Assembly: GCF_943737005.1 (NCBI RefSeq)
Contig: NZ_CALSFU010000016.1
Coordinates: forward strand, 1 to 64,000
DNA length: 64,000 bases
Origin: Achromobacter sp. Marseille-Q4962
GTDB lineage: Bacteria; Pseudomonadota; Gammaproteobacteria; Burkholderiales; Burkholderiaceae_B
Direction of reading: 5' to 3'
In this document: piece by piece, positions 1-9,665 of the stretch
Numbering within the stretch: position 1 is the stretch's first letter
How the letters are laid out: each line of letters opens with the position of its first letter
Position numbers and translations under genes: made by a program
Notes under the pieces: model-generated
What the model saw: the letters and a program-made list of their open reading frames with translations, nothing else
The model's database searches: none
Told to the model about the DNA's origin: nothing

Positions 1-2
1 AT

Positions 3-3000
3 ACCGGCAACGCCGTGATCGTGGACGATCATGGACCGGGCGCTGACGTGCCCGCGCTCACCGTGTCCGACGCCGGCGACGTGAACGAAGGCAGCAACGC
101 GGTCTTCAATGTCGCCCTGACCAAGCCCGTCGACGCGAATACCACGCTGACCTTCACGCTCGGCGGCCAGATCGAAGCCGGCGATGTCGGCACGCCCACC
201 GTCACCATCGGCGGCCAGTCGGTTGTCGTGACCAATAACGGCAACAACACCTACAGCATCACCGTGCCCGCCGGCACCACCGGCGGCATCGTCGTCACCG
301 TGCCGACCACCGACGACACGGTCTTCGAGGGCCGCGAGAGCCTGACGCTGGAAGCCACGCTCACCGGCAGCACCGCCAGCGGCGTGGCCCTGCCCGGCGG
401 CATCACCGATACCGGCAGCGCCACCATCGTCGATACCCAGGGCGGCGGCAAGGATGTGCCTGCGCTCAACGTGTCCGACGCGGGCAATGTGACGGAAGGC
501 AATACCGCGAGCTTCAACGTCTCGCTGAGCAAAGCCGTAGACGCCGAAACCACCCTTACCTTCACGCTGGGCGGCCAGATCACGGCGGCCGATCACGGCA
601 TGCCGACGGTGACGGTCGGCGGGCAGAGCGTCACCGTCTCGGCCAACGCCGACGGTTCTTACAGCTTCAAGGTTCCCGCCGGCACGACGGGCGGCATCGT
701 GGTCCAGGTGCCCACTACCGCCGACGGCATCTACGAAGGCAACGAGAGCATGACGCTCTCGGCCACGCTTTCGGGCCAGACTGCCAGCGGTACTGCCCTG
801 CCCCCGGGCATCTCGGACAGCGGCAACGCCGTCATCGTCGACATCAACAAGCCGCCCGTGGTCGGCAGCGCGTCCACCGCGGTGTCCGAGGAAGGGTTGA
901 ACGGCGGCATCAAGGACAACACGGGCACGTCGGACACGACCGACTCGGCGCAAGCCAACGGCCAGCTGAGCATTACGGACGACAATAGCAACGCGTCCTA
1001 CACCATCACGCTGGTGGCGCCCGCCAACGGCAGCCTCAGTTCCGATGGCGTGCCCATCGTCTGGACGCTGTCGGACAATGGTCACACCCTGACCGGCCGC
1101 GCCGGCTCGACCGACGCGATCGTGATCAAGATCGACAACACGGGCGCCTACACAGTCCAGATGCTCGCCCCCGTCGACCATCCGGACACGACCCGCGAAG
1201 ACACGCTCAGCCTGTCGGTGGGCGTCAAGGTGGCGGACGGCGTGAATGCGCCCGTCTCCAGCACGCTGGATGTCACGATCGAAGACGACGCGCCCGTGGT
1301 GCACCAGAGCGCGCCCGTGAACGTCGAATCCACCGGCATTCCCGACGTCTATACCGGCAAGGTTTCCTTCGCGGGCAGCTCCTCCAGCAATAGCCAGTGG
1401 AAGTTCACGTTCGGCGACGGCGCCGTGGAAGTGACGGCCAAGGGCTTCACGTCCAAGAACGACATCACGCTCATCGACGCTCAGGTCAACCAGAGCGCCT
1501 CGGGCCTGGGTGTGGCAAGCGTCGGGTCGCCTTACCACAACATCGCCAACGAGATCGACTATCGCGAGCTGAATGGCCAGGGCGCGTCCGAAGAGCTGAC
1601 GATCCGCCTCACCGGCGGCAAGATCGCCTACGGCGCGACCATCGACTTCGCCGCCATGTACGGCGGGGAAGTCGAGAGCGGTATCGCCCGCTTCTACCGC
1701 GACGGCGTGCTGATCGCCGAACGCACCTTCACGTCCGACCAGAGCGGCGGCGATTACGCGGCGAACTTCCGGGTGGAGGAAGGCGGCTTCGACACGATCG
1801 TGGTGTCGGCCACCGACAATCACAAGAACTCGTCCAGCGACAACAGCGACTTCACTGTCACGGGCGTGACCTTCCTGGGCAGCCAGGACGTCCATGCCAT
1901 TGCCTACGCCGACGGCACGCTGTCGTATGCCTACGGCGCGGACGGTCCGGGCAAGCTGCAGCTCATGGGTGTGGAAAGCGGCCTGACCACGCGCGACGGC
2001 GGCGCCATCACCACCAATGTGGCCACCAACGGCAATCTGATCCAGGGGCTGGATTCGTCCGGCAATCTGGTGTTCGAGATCCGCCTGACGCCGGCCACGG
2101 GCAAGTGGGAGTTCTACCAGTACCAGCCCATGAACGGCACGGCCGACGGCCTGATCGACTTCACGTATCGCGCCACGGACGCCGACGGCGATTACGCCAC
2201 CGGCCAGTTCCAGGTGGGCGGCGTGGAACCTCCTGCTCCCACCCTGGTCATCGACGATAACAACGCGGGCGCGCCGGGCGTGTTGAGCGTGTCGGAAGCC
2301 CAGGCAAGCGGCGCCGGCTCCTTCACCATTACCGCGGCGGCGGGATTGAAATCGATCACCCTCGATGGCGCGGGCAACGCGGATGCCACGCTGACGCTGG
2401 ACCGCCTGGCCGGCCTGGCCGGCAACCCGCTCACGTTGACCACCAGCAAGGGCACGCTGACCCTCACGAACTACGATGCCGCCACCGGCAAGGTGAGCTA
2501 CACCTACCAGACCAGCGGGGCCCAGCAGCACACCGGCGACGACACCAACGTCCAGGACCATTTCACGGTCACGGTCGAGGATCAGTTCGGCGGCAAGGCC
2601 ACGGGCGACCTGGGTGTGCTCGTTACCGACACCGCTCCGGCGCTGACCTCGATTGCACAGAGCGCGGCCCTGGCCTCGCACGGCACCAATATCATGCTGA
2701 TCCTCGACAGCTCGGGCAGCATGAAAGACGGCAGCGGCGTATACAAAAACAACTCGCAGCTCTCCCGCATGGATGTCTTGAAGTCGTCCGTCGCCACGCT
2801 GCTGGACAAGTACGGCGAAAACGGCGACGTGCGCGTCCTCATCGTGGACTTCGACTCCACGGCCACCCAGAAGGGCGGCGGCTGGATGTCGCTCGCCGAC
2901 GCGAAGACGCTGGTCGCGACGCTGGACACGGTGGGCGGCACGAACTACAAGGATGCGCTCAACACCGCGATGAGCTCGTGGAACAACTCCGTGTCCGGCA

Positions 3001-4808
3001 AGCTCGAAGGCGACAACGTCCAGAACGTGTCGTACTTCTTCACCGACGGCGAGCCCGAGAACGGCGCGGTGAATTCCACCCAGCAGGCCACGTGGGAGCA
3101 GTTCCTCGCGGCCAACGGCATCAACTCGTTCGGCATCGGCCTGGGCACCAGCGCCACGGGCACGTACATCAACCCCGTGTCGTACGATCCCGATGCGCCG
3201 AATGCGCCGGCCAGCAACAACACGATCCTGGTGACCGATCTCAACGGTCTGGACGCCGCTATCGCCGGCACCATCGCCTCGCCCATCATCGGCGACATCG
3301 CCACGGACGGCACACTCGGGGCGGACCTCGCCGGCGCGCGCATCACGCAGCTGGTGATCGATGGCAAGACCTACAACTACGACGTCGCGACCAACAAGGT
3401 CACGGCCACGTCCGGCGCGGTCTACAGCTTCGATACGGCCACGTCCGAACTGACCGTGACGACCTCGCATGGCAAGCTCACCATCGACCTGGCGGGCGAG
3501 AACCTGGGCGACTACCGCTACCAGCCGCAAAGCGCCGGCACCGACACCATCCAGTACACGGTGAAGGACGGCGACGGCGACACGGCCAGCGCCAGCCTCA
3601 CCCTGAACGTGTCGGCGCCGGTTTACCAGACGCCCGATGCGGTGAACGACAGCGTCATCACCAACATCCTGAGCCCGCAACTGACGGTGCAGTCCGGCTC
3701 GCTGCTCGCCAACGACGTGCGCGGCACGGGCGCGCTGACGATGGGGCCGCTGACGGTGAATACGGGGTGGAAGGACAAGGGAAGCGATTTCACGTCGAAG
3801 TCCAAGACGCCAATCGACTTCACGGATGGCTTCCTCTCCGGCAAATCGTCCTTGACCGTGAGCCGCGGCAGCTTCACGCAGATCGGCCAGGATCTGGCAC
3901 AGGTCAAGATAAACGGCGAACTGGCCGCGGTGGGAGGCTCTTGGTACCGCAGCGATACCGACATCATCACCGTCTCGCTGCTGGCCGGCGAGGTGCTCTC
4001 GTTGAGCCACAATCTCGGCGCAAACGAGATCTCCGTCCAGTACCGCGTGGCAGGCAGCTCGGGAAGCTACGCGGACGTGCCGGCCAACGGCATCGCCGCC
4101 ACGCAGGACACCAGCTACGAAATCCGCATCGTCAACCTCGACGACAATGGGCCGAACAAGTCGGGGGGCACCGGTGCTGAAGACTACTACCAGCTCACGA
4201 TGACCGTCGACTACTCGCACGCCGTCAGCACGCCGGACGCCAACGCTTCCTACACCATCCAGACCGCGGATGGCCACAGCGACAGCGCCAATGTCTCGGT
4301 GTCGTACCAGGCGGGCGACCACCTGCTCGGCACCGACAAGGGCGAAATCCTGCTGGCCGGCAGCGGCAACGACACCCTGGATGGCGGCAAGGGCAACGAC
4401 GTGCTGGTCGGCGGCCAGGGCAACGACACGCTGATCGGCGGCGACGGTTCCGATACGTTCCGCTGGGAGCTGGGCGACCAGGGCACGACCGCCACCCCCG
4501 CGGTCGACCGGATCAAGGACTTCTCGCTGGACAAGCCGGCCGACGGCGGCGATGTGCTGGACCTGAAGGACCTGCTGGTGGGCGAAAAGGACGGCAACCT
4601 GTCGCAGTACCTGAACTTCCACAAGGAAGGCAACGACACGGTCATCGACGTCAACACCCAGGGCAAGCTCGGCTCCCAGGGCGCGGACCAGAAGATCGTG
4701 CTCGAGAACGTCGACCTGACCCACGACGCCAGCGGCCAGGCCCTGACCAACCAGGCCATCATCAATGACCTGCTGCAGAAGGGGAAGCTCAACGTCGATC
4801 ACCACTGA
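3..4808 (+). CDS. brtA: Large RTX/LapA-type surface adhesin, C-terminal part (5' truncated by window edge)
   Basis: The frame is open from the window edge, and the first residues match the end of an Ig-like repeat seen again downstream, so the real start lies upstream. At least 1,600 residues are visible. In order (numbered from a GTG at 15) they are two Ig-like repeats of about 130 residues (about 13-137 and 148-275); a VCBS-like segment to about 430; a unique beta-rich domain (about 435-620); a von Willebrand A domain from about 893 with the metal-binding motif DSSGS; RTX nonapeptides of GGxGxD type near 1440-1482; and an acidic C-terminal type I secretion signal. This matches giant adhesins exported by LapEBC-type systems and held in the outer membrane until LapG cuts the N-terminal retention module. 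That module and the transporter are outside the window. lapG and lapD follow directly, which supports the call. The symbol is by analogy with the Bordetella adhesin BrtA. Confidence 0.85.
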   Translation, partial: TGNAVIVDDHGPGADVPALTVSDAGDVNEGSNAVFNVALTKPVDANTTLTFTLGGQIEAGDVGTPTVTIGGQSVVVTNNGNNTYSITVPAGTTGGIVVTVPTTDDTVFEGRESLTLEATLTGSTASGVALPGGITDTGSATIVDTQGGGKDVPALNVSDAGNVTEGNTASFNVSLSKAVDAETTLTFTLGGQITAADHGMPTVTVGGQSVTVSANADGSYSFKVPAGTTGGIVVQVPTTADGIYEGNESMTLSATLSGQTASGTALPPGISDSGNAVIVDINKPPVVGSASTAVSEEGLNGGIKDNTGTSDTTDSAQANGQLSITDDNSNASYTITLVAPANGSLSSDGVPIVWTLSDNGHTLTGRAGSTDAIVIKIDNTGAYTVQMLAPVDHPDTTREDTLSLSVGVKVADGVNAPVSSTLDVTIEDDAPVVHQSAPVNVESTGIPDVYTGKVSFAGSSSSNSQWKFTFGDGAVEVTAKGFTSKNDITLIDAQVNQSASGLGVASVGSPYHNIANEIDYRELNGQGASEELTIRLTGGKIAYGATIDFAAMYGGEVESGIARFYRDGVLIAERTFTSDQSGGDYAANFRVEEGGFDTIVVSATDNHKNSSSDNSDFTVTGVTFLGSQDVHAIAYADGTLSYAYGADGPGKLQLMGVESGLTTRDGGAITTNVATNGNLIQGLDSSGNLVFEIRLTPATGKWEFYQYQPMNGTADGLIDFTYRATDADGDYATGQFQVGGVEPPAPTLVIDDNNAGAPGVLSVSEAQASGAGSFTITAAAGLKSITLDGAGNADATLTLDRLAGLAGNPLTLTTSKGTLTLTNYDAATGKVSYTYQTSGAQQHTGDDTNVQDHFTVTVEDQFGGKATGDLGVLVTDTAPALTSIAQSAALASHGTNIMLILDSSGSMKDGSGVYKNNSQLSRMDVLKSSVATLLDKYGENGDVRVLIVDFDSTATQKGGGWMSLADAKTLVATLDTVGGTNYKDALNTAMSSWNNSVSGKLEGDNVQNVSYFFTDGEPENGAVNSTQQATWEQFLAANGINSFGIGLGTSATGTYINPVSYDPDAPNAPASNNTILVTDLNGLDAAIAGTIASPIIGDIATDGTLGADLAGARITQLVIDGKTYNYDVATNKVTATSGAVYSFDTATSELTVTTSHGKLTIDLAGENLGDYRYQPQSAGTDTIQYTVKDGDGDTASASLTLNVSAPVYQTPDAVNDSVITNILSPQLTVQSGSLLANDVRGTGALTMGPLTVNTGWKDKGSDFTSKSKTPIDFTDGFLSGKSSLTVSRGSFTQIGQDLAQVKINGELAAVGGSWYRSDTDIITVSLLAGEVLSLSHNLGANEISVQYRVAGSSGSYADVPANGIAATQDTSYEIRIVNLDDNGPNKSGGTGAEDYYQLTMTVDYSHAVSTPDANASYTIQTADGHSDSANVSVSYQAGDHLLGTDKGEILLAGSGNDTLDGGKGNDVLVGGQGNDTLIGGDGSDTFRWELGDQGTTATPAVDRIKDFSLDKPADGGDVLDLKDLLVGEKDGNLSQYLNFHKEGNDTVIDVNTQGKLGSQGADQKIVLENVDLTHDASGQALTNQAIINDLLQKGKLNVDHH

Positions 4809-4893
4809 TCCCGCGGCGGGGAGCCGGCGGCGCGCGGCCGGCTCCCGGCGGACCGGGCCGGCGCGGCGCGCGGCCATGGTTGCATGGATGTTC

Positions 4894-4931
4894 CCGGAAT
4901 CGTCCTCAGATGAGGCGATTCCGGTTTTTTT
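4894..4931 (+). terminator. Rho-independent terminator after the adhesin gene
   Basis: A 9-bp stem CCGGAATCG/CGATTCCGG encloses a smaller CCTC/GAGG helix and is followed by seven T residues. It lies 85 bp after the adhesin stop and ends 33 bp before the lapG start, so it should separate adhesin transcription from lapG unless there is readthrough. Confidence 0.85.
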
Positions 4932-4964
4932 CATGGATGAAACGGCGGAAATCGGACGAAAAAT

Positions 4965-5660
4965 GTGAAAATCCGTTTCATGCCTTCTCTCCTCCGCTAC
5001 CGACGCGTGCTGAACCTGTGCCGCCTGGTGTTGCTGTGCCTGGCTTGCGCCTGGGGAGTCAGCGTCGCCCTGGAGATCGACGCGGGCCGGCTGCAGGGCC
5101 TGGCTGCGCGCTATGGCGCCAAAGGGTCCCGCGCGGTGGCAAGCTGGCTGCAACTGCTCAACGCGCCCCCGCCGCCGCAGGAGAAAGACCGGCTGACGCT
5201 GGTGAACGACTTCTGGAACCGCTCCCTGCTCTCCGGCGAAGACATGACGATCTGGGGCCAGACCGATTTCTGGGCCACGCCGCTGGAGTCCCTGGGCAAG
5301 GGGGCCGGCGATTGCGAAGACTATGTCATCGGCAAATATTTCAGCCTGCTGGCGCTGGGCGTGCCGGCGGAAAAGCTCCGCTTCATTTATGTGCGCGCGC
5401 GCATCGGCGGCGCCTATAGCAGCACCCAGGTGGCGCACATGGTGCTGGGCTATTACGAGAAACCCAATGCAGTGCCGCTGGTGCTCGACAGCCTGATTTC
5501 CACCATTCTGCCGGCCACGGAACGGCGTGATCTCACGCCGGTTTTCAGTTTCAATGCCAACGGCGTGTACGTCGACGGCAAGCCCGCCGCCTCGGTCGAC
5601 CGGCTGAGCCGCTGGCGCAATCTTCTTCAACGCATGGAACGGGAAGGCATCCGTCCGTGA
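4965..5660 (+). CDS. lapG: LapG-type periplasmic cysteine protease (peptidase C93 / transglutaminase-like)
   Basis: This periplasmic protease releases LapA-type adhesins by cutting their N-terminal retention domain, and LapD sequesters it when c-di-GMP is high. The 231-residue product has an N-terminal hydrophobic signal (about 17-36), then the family catalytic triad: Cys117 in GDCEDY, His158 in QVAHMV and Asp175 in LVLDSL. The start used is GTG at 4965. ATG at 4980 is equally possible and would still leave a signal peptide. A terminator ends 33 bp upstream, so the gene needs its own promoter inside the adhesin 3' end, or readthrough. lapD follows after 30 bp. Confidence 0.9.
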   Translation: MKIRFMPSLLRYRRVLNLCRLVLLCLACAWGVSVALEIDAGRLQGLAARYGAKGSRAVASWLQLLNAPPPPQEKDRLTLVNDFWNRSLLSGEDMTIWGQTDFWATPLESLGKGAGDCEDYVIGKYFSLLALGVPAEKLRFIYVRARIGGAYSSTQVAHMVLGYYEKPNAVPLVLDSLISTILPATERRDLTPVFSFNANGVYVDGKPAASVDRLSRWRNLLQRMEREGIRP

Positions 5661-5690
5661 TGCGCCTGTGATGTCCCCGGGAAACAGATC

Positions 5691-7634
5691 ATGTCCATAC
5701 TCAGACAGCTCCTGCTCAGCGTAACCCTCGCCATCGGCGTGATCCTGCTCGGCACGCTGGCGCTCAGCGTGAACGCGGCGCGCGAATACCTCTCCGGCCA
5801 GCTGCGCGTGCAAAGCACGGACGCCGCCGTGTCGCTCGCCCTGTCGCTCTCGCAACCCGCCAATAACGACCCGGTGGTGCAGGAGCTGCTGGTTTCGGCG
5901 CTCTTCGACGGCGGCCACTTCTCGCTGGTGAGACTGAGCGACCCGGAAGGGAAAGTGCTGATCGAACGGCGCTCGAATGCAACGGCAGTCTCGGTGCCCG
6001 GCTGGTTCAAGGCGCTGGCGCCCTTGACTTCCGAATCCGCGACCCACACCGTCAGCGACGGCTGGCGACAGATCGGCGAAGTGACGCTGGTGGCCAACGA
6101 CGCCTATGCCTGGGAAGCGCTCTGGCGCAGCAGCCTGAAGATGATCGCGCTGGTGGTGGGCGCGGGCCTGCTGTGGGCTCTCTTCGCATTTGCGCTGGTG
6201 GGCTGGATCAAGAACCGCCTGCTGCGCGAGATCAGCGACCACGTGCGCAAGATCGGCCAGCACGCGCCGCCCGAGCAGGTGCAAGCGCGCGTGCCGGAGC
6301 TCTCGGGCGTGGTGCAGGCGCTGAACCAGACCCGCGAGCGGGTCTACGCCAGCGCGGAGGAGCAGCATGCCAAGATCGAGTCGCTGGAACTGGAGCTGAA
6401 CCAGGACCCCGTCACGGGCCTGCCCAACCGCAAGTATTTCATCAACGAGTTCCGCCGCACGCTCGAAACCGCCGCCCCGGCCGCGGGCGGCCACATCCTG
6501 GTCTTCCGCCAGCGCGATCTGGCCGATCTCAACCGACATATGCCACGGGAGTTCATCGACCACTGGCTGCGCGCCGCGTGCGAACGCATCCAGGGCACGC
6601 TCACGTCGCTCGGCTCGGGCACGGCCATGCTGGCCCGCCTGAACGGCTCGGATTTCGCGCTGCTCATGCCCGGCAGCGCCGCTCCCCAGGCCATGCTGGC
6701 CGCCGAGCGCGTACGCGCCGACCTGCATGCTTCGCGCATTCCAGTGGGAGAAGGCCACTTGTGCCGCTGGGCGCTGGCCATGACGGACTACGCGGCGGGC
6801 CAGCCGGTGGGACCGGTGCTGGCGCGGCTGGACTTCGGCCTGATGCAGGCCGAAAGCGCGGGCAGCGACCACGTGGTGTCGGTGGGCGAGACCGATGCGC
6901 AGGGCCCGTCGGCCACAGGCGAACGGGCCTGGAAGGATGCCATCCTGACGGCGCTGGAGGCGCAGCGGTTCGAACTTGCCACCGCCTCCCTGCTGGACGA
7001 GCGCGGCGAACCGCTGCGCGCCGAAGCCATGCTGATGCTGCGCATGGACCCTGCCCAGCCGCCCATTCCCGCCACGCTGTTCATTCCTCCGGCGGTGCGC
7101 CTGGACCTGGTGGCCGACTGCGACCTGGAAGCGGTGCGGCTGGGGCTGGACTGGCTGGCCAGCCACGCCGGCGAACTGGCGGTGCGCGTCGCGCTGCCCA
7201 CGCTGCGCTCGCCGAAGTTCATGCGCCAGCTCGCGCTGCTCTTCACCGAGCGGCGGCCGCTGGCGTCACGGCTCTATCTTGAGGTCGACGCCCACAGCCT
7301 GGTGGAATGTCACGAGCAGGTAACGGCGCTGGCGCGCATCGCCTCGGAATTCGGCGCGCACCTCGGTGTGCGGCGCCTGGCCCAGCAATTCGGAGCGGTG
7401 GCCCAACTGCACACGCTGCCGCTGTCGTACGTGAAACTCGGCGGGGGATTCGTGGGCGGCATGCGCGCCAGCCCGGGCAGCCAGCAGCTCACGGCCTCGG
7501 TCATGGAAACCGCGCGCGCGCTGGGCATCGCCGTCTATGCGGAAGACGTGCCCGACGCGGAAACGCGCCGCATCCTCGCCGGCCTGGGCATCCGCCACAT
7601 GCGGGGACCGGGCGTGCCCGAGAGCGGCGCCTGA
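5691..7634 (+). CDS. lapD: LapD-type inside-out c-di-GMP receptor (degenerate GGDEF-EAL)
   Basis: This inner-membrane receptor binds c-di-GMP in a degenerate EAL domain and then holds LapG through its periplasmic domain, which keeps the adhesin on the surface. The 647-residue product has TM1 (about 6-28), a periplasmic domain with a Trp-Phe pair in the motif PGWFKAL, TM2 (about 150-170), a HAMP segment, and a GGDEF domain whose signature is replaced by NGSDF near residue 320. The EAL domain has lost its catalytic motifs: the EALLRW-type site reads AEAMLMLRM, the DDFG site reads VRRLAQQFG, and the KIDRSF site reads VKLGGGF. Loss of catalysis is expected for LapD. The ATG is 30 bp after lapG, consistent with a lapG-lapD operon. 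A second, shorter-linked paralogue lies at 11.6 kb. Confidence 0.9.
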   Translation: MSILRQLLLSVTLAIGVILLGTLALSVNAAREYLSGQLRVQSTDAAVSLALSLSQPANNDPVVQELLVSALFDGGHFSLVRLSDPEGKVLIERRSNATAVSVPGWFKALAPLTSESATHTVSDGWRQIGEVTLVANDAYAWEALWRSSLKMIALVVGAGLLWALFAFALVGWIKNRLLREISDHVRKIGQHAPPEQVQARVPELSGVVQALNQTRERVYASAEEQHAKIESLELELNQDPVTGLPNRKYFINEFRRTLETAAPAAGGHILVFRQRDLADLNRHMPREFIDHWLRAACERIQGTLTSLGSGTAMLARLNGSDFALLMPGSAAPQAMLAAERVRADLHASRIPVGEGHLCRWALAMTDYAAGQPVGPVLARLDFGLMQAESAGSDHVVSVGETDAQGPSATGERAWKDAILTALEAQRFELATASLLDERGEPLRAEAMLMLRMDPAQPPIPATLFIPPAVRLDLVADCDLEAVRLGLDWLASHAGELAVRVALPTLRSPKFMRQLALLFTERRPLASRLYLEVDAHSLVECHEQVTALARIASEFGAHLGVRRLAQQFGAVAQLHTLPLSYVKLGGGFVGGMRASPGSQQLTASVMETARALGIAVYAEDVPDAETRRILAGLGIRHMRGPGVPESGA

Positions 7635-7676
7635 GGCGCGGCGCCGGCCGCGCCCCGGTTCATGCGCCCGCCGGGG

Positions 7677-8519
7677 TCAGCGCGCGGCGGACTTGCCCCT
7701 GGCCTGCTCGTAGAGCGGCAGCACCTGCTGCGAGGCTGCCTGCAGATCGGCAATGCGCGACTGGGCCGACGGGTGGGTGGAGAGAATCTCGGGCGGCGCG
7801 CTGCCCTGCTCGGCCGCGCCCATCTTCTGCCAGAGCGTAACGGCCGCCCGCGGGTCGAATCCGGCCCGGGCCGCGAGCTCGACGCCCATGCGGTCCGCCT
7901 CGGTTTCGTGGGTGCGGCTGTTGGGCAGGGTGAACATGACGCTGGTGAGCTGCTCGCCCAGGTCCGAGGCCACCTGCGAGCCGGTTGCGATGGACAGAAC
8001 CTGCAGGCCCAGGCTGGTGGCCATCTGCTGCGAGACGCGCTCGCGCGCATGCTCACGCAATGCGTGGGAAATTTCGTGGCCCAGCACGGCGGCGAGCTCG
8101 TCGTCGGTCGGCTTGATCTTCGTCAGCAGCCCCGTGTAGACCGCGATCTTGCCGCCGGGCATGCACCAGGCGTTGACCTCGTCGCTGGAAAGCACGTGGA
8201 CTTCCCATTTCCAGCTCGACGCGTCCGGCCGGAACACGGGCGCCTGAGCGATGAGCCGCTGCGAAATCGCGCGCACGCGGCTCGTCTGCTGCGCGTCGCG
8301 GTCCAGCAGGCCCTTGGCCCTGGCCTGGCCGATGATCTCGGTGTATTGCTGGCTCGCCTCCTGGTTGAGCGTTTCGGAGGGCACCAGGCTGGACATGTAC
8401 TGCGTGCGGTTCACGCCTATGGCGCCGGATTGCGTGGTATTGACGCCCGCGCAGCCGGCGATGGCAACACAGGCGAGCGCGGCGGCGGCGCCGCGCAGGA
8501 ACGTGTGAGTGGGGCTCAT
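7677..8519 (-). CDS. M48-family zinc metallopeptidase lipoprotein (LoiP/YggG-like)
   Basis: A 280-residue lipoprotein with signal peptide and lipobox IAGC (Cys23). The M48 zinc motif HEISH is at 148-152, and a downstream ETEAD motif supplies the third ligand. The size and lipoprotein form resemble the outer-membrane-associated protease LoiP rather than the larger BepA with TPRs. Its likely role is proteolysis or quality control in the periplasm. It is convergent with lapD (42 bp apart) and follows aroC on the same strand. The substrate cannot be told from sequence. Confidence 0.85.
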   Translation of the reverse strand: MSPTHTFLRGAAAALACVAIAGCAGVNTTQSGAIGVNRTQYMSSLVPSETLNQEASQQYTEIIGQARAKGLLDRDAQQTSRVRAISQRLIAQAPVFRPDASSWKWEVHVLSSDEVNAWCMPGGKIAVYTGLLTKIKPTDDELAAVLGHEISHALREHARERVSQQMATSLGLQVLSIATGSQVASDLGEQLTSVMFTLPNSRTHETEADRMGVELAARAGFDPRAAVTLWQKMGAAEQGSAPPEILSTHPSAQSRIADLQAASQQVLPLYEQARGKSAAR

Positions 8520-8565
8520 CGGACTCTCCGGTTGGGTCGGCGTAGCGCGGCGGCCGCGCGTGCCG

Positions 8566-9633
8566 TCAATACTGACCGCCGCACTGGCCGCGATGGCGCA
8601 GCGCGTGATCGATCAGGACCAGCGCCAGCATCGCTTCAGCGATGGGCGTGGCGCGTATGCCTACGCAGGGATCGTGCCTTCCGAGGGTCTGCACCATAAC
8701 GGGTTCGTTGGCGCGGTTCACGGAACGGCGCTCCACGCGGATGCTGGACGTGGGCTTGATGGCCAGCGACACGGTGATGGGCTGCCCGGTGGAAATGCCG
8801 CCCAGCACCCCGCCCGCGTTGTTGGTGAGAAAACCGTCCGGCGTGATTTCGTCGCCATGCTCCGAGCCCCGCTGCGCAATGCAGTCGAAGCCCGCGCCGA
8901 TGGATACGCCCTTGACCGCGTTCAGGCCCATCATCACGTGGGCGATGTCGGCGTCGAGCCGGTCGTAGATGGGTTCGCCCCACCCGGCGGGCAGGTTCTC
9001 GGCCACGACTTCGATGCGGGCCCCGACCGAATCGCCGTCGCGGCGAAGCTGATCCATATAGGCCTCGAGCTCGGGCACGATGCCGGCGTTGGGCGCATAG
9101 AAAGGATTGTTCGGAACCTCGTCCCAGGATTCGAACGGAATGGCGATCGGGCCCAGCTGGCTCATGTAGCCGCGGATGCGCACCCCATGCTGCTCGGCCA
9201 GCCATTTCCTGGCGATCGCGCCCGCGGCCACCGTGGGCGCGGTCAGGCGCGCCGACGACCGGCCGCCGCCGCGCGGGTCGCGCAGGCCGAACTTGCGCCA
9301 ATAGGCGTAGTCGGCATGCCCGGGACGGAACGTGTCGGCAATATTGGAATAGTCTTTGCTGCGCGCGTCGGTGTTGCGGATCAGGAGCGCGATGGGCGTG
9401 CCGGTGGTCATGCCCTCGTACACCCCGGACAGGATCTCGACCTGGTCGGCTTCCTGGCGCTGGGTCACGTGCCGCGACGTGCCGGGGCGGCGGCGGTCGA
9501 GCTCGCGCTGGATGTCGGAGGCGTCGAGCAGCATCCCCGGGGGGCAGCCGTCCACCACGCAGCCGATGGCGGGGCCGTGCGATTCGCCGAAATTGGTGAC
9601 GCAGAAAAGAGTGCCTAAGGTATTACCGGACAT
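8566..9633 (-). CDS. aroC: Chorismate synthase
   Basis: It converts 5-enolpyruvylshikimate-3-phosphate to chorismate, the last step of the shikimate pathway, and uses reduced FMN. The 355-residue product starts [10 protein letters not shown] and then shows the family signature [18 protein letters not shown], the RRPG segment, and the RASARET-equivalent [10 protein letters not shown]. The frame stays open upstream, but the family N-terminus fixes the start at this ATG. It lies 32 bp after the EAL-domain gene on the same strand. Confidence 0.95.
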   Translation of the reverse strand: MSGNTLGTLFCVTNFGESHGPAIGCVVDGCPPGMLLDASDIQRELDRRRPGTSRHVTQRQEADQVEILSGVYEGMTTGTPIALLIRNTDARSKDYSNIADTFRPGHADYAYWRKFGLRDPRGGGRSSARLTAPTVAAGAIARKWLAEQHGVRIRGYMSQLGPIAIPFESWDEVPNNPFYAPNAGIVPELEAYMDQLRRDGDSVGARIEVVAENLPAGWGEPIYDRLDADIAHVMMGLNAVKGVSIGAGFDCIAQRGSEHGDEITPDGFLTNNAGGVLGGISTGQPITVSLAIKPTSSIRVERRSVNRANEPVMVQTLGRHDPCVGIRATPIAEAMLALVLIDHALRHRGQCGGQY

Positions 9634-9665
9634 AGGGTCTAGGGTTGGGTTGCGGGCAACCCTGA

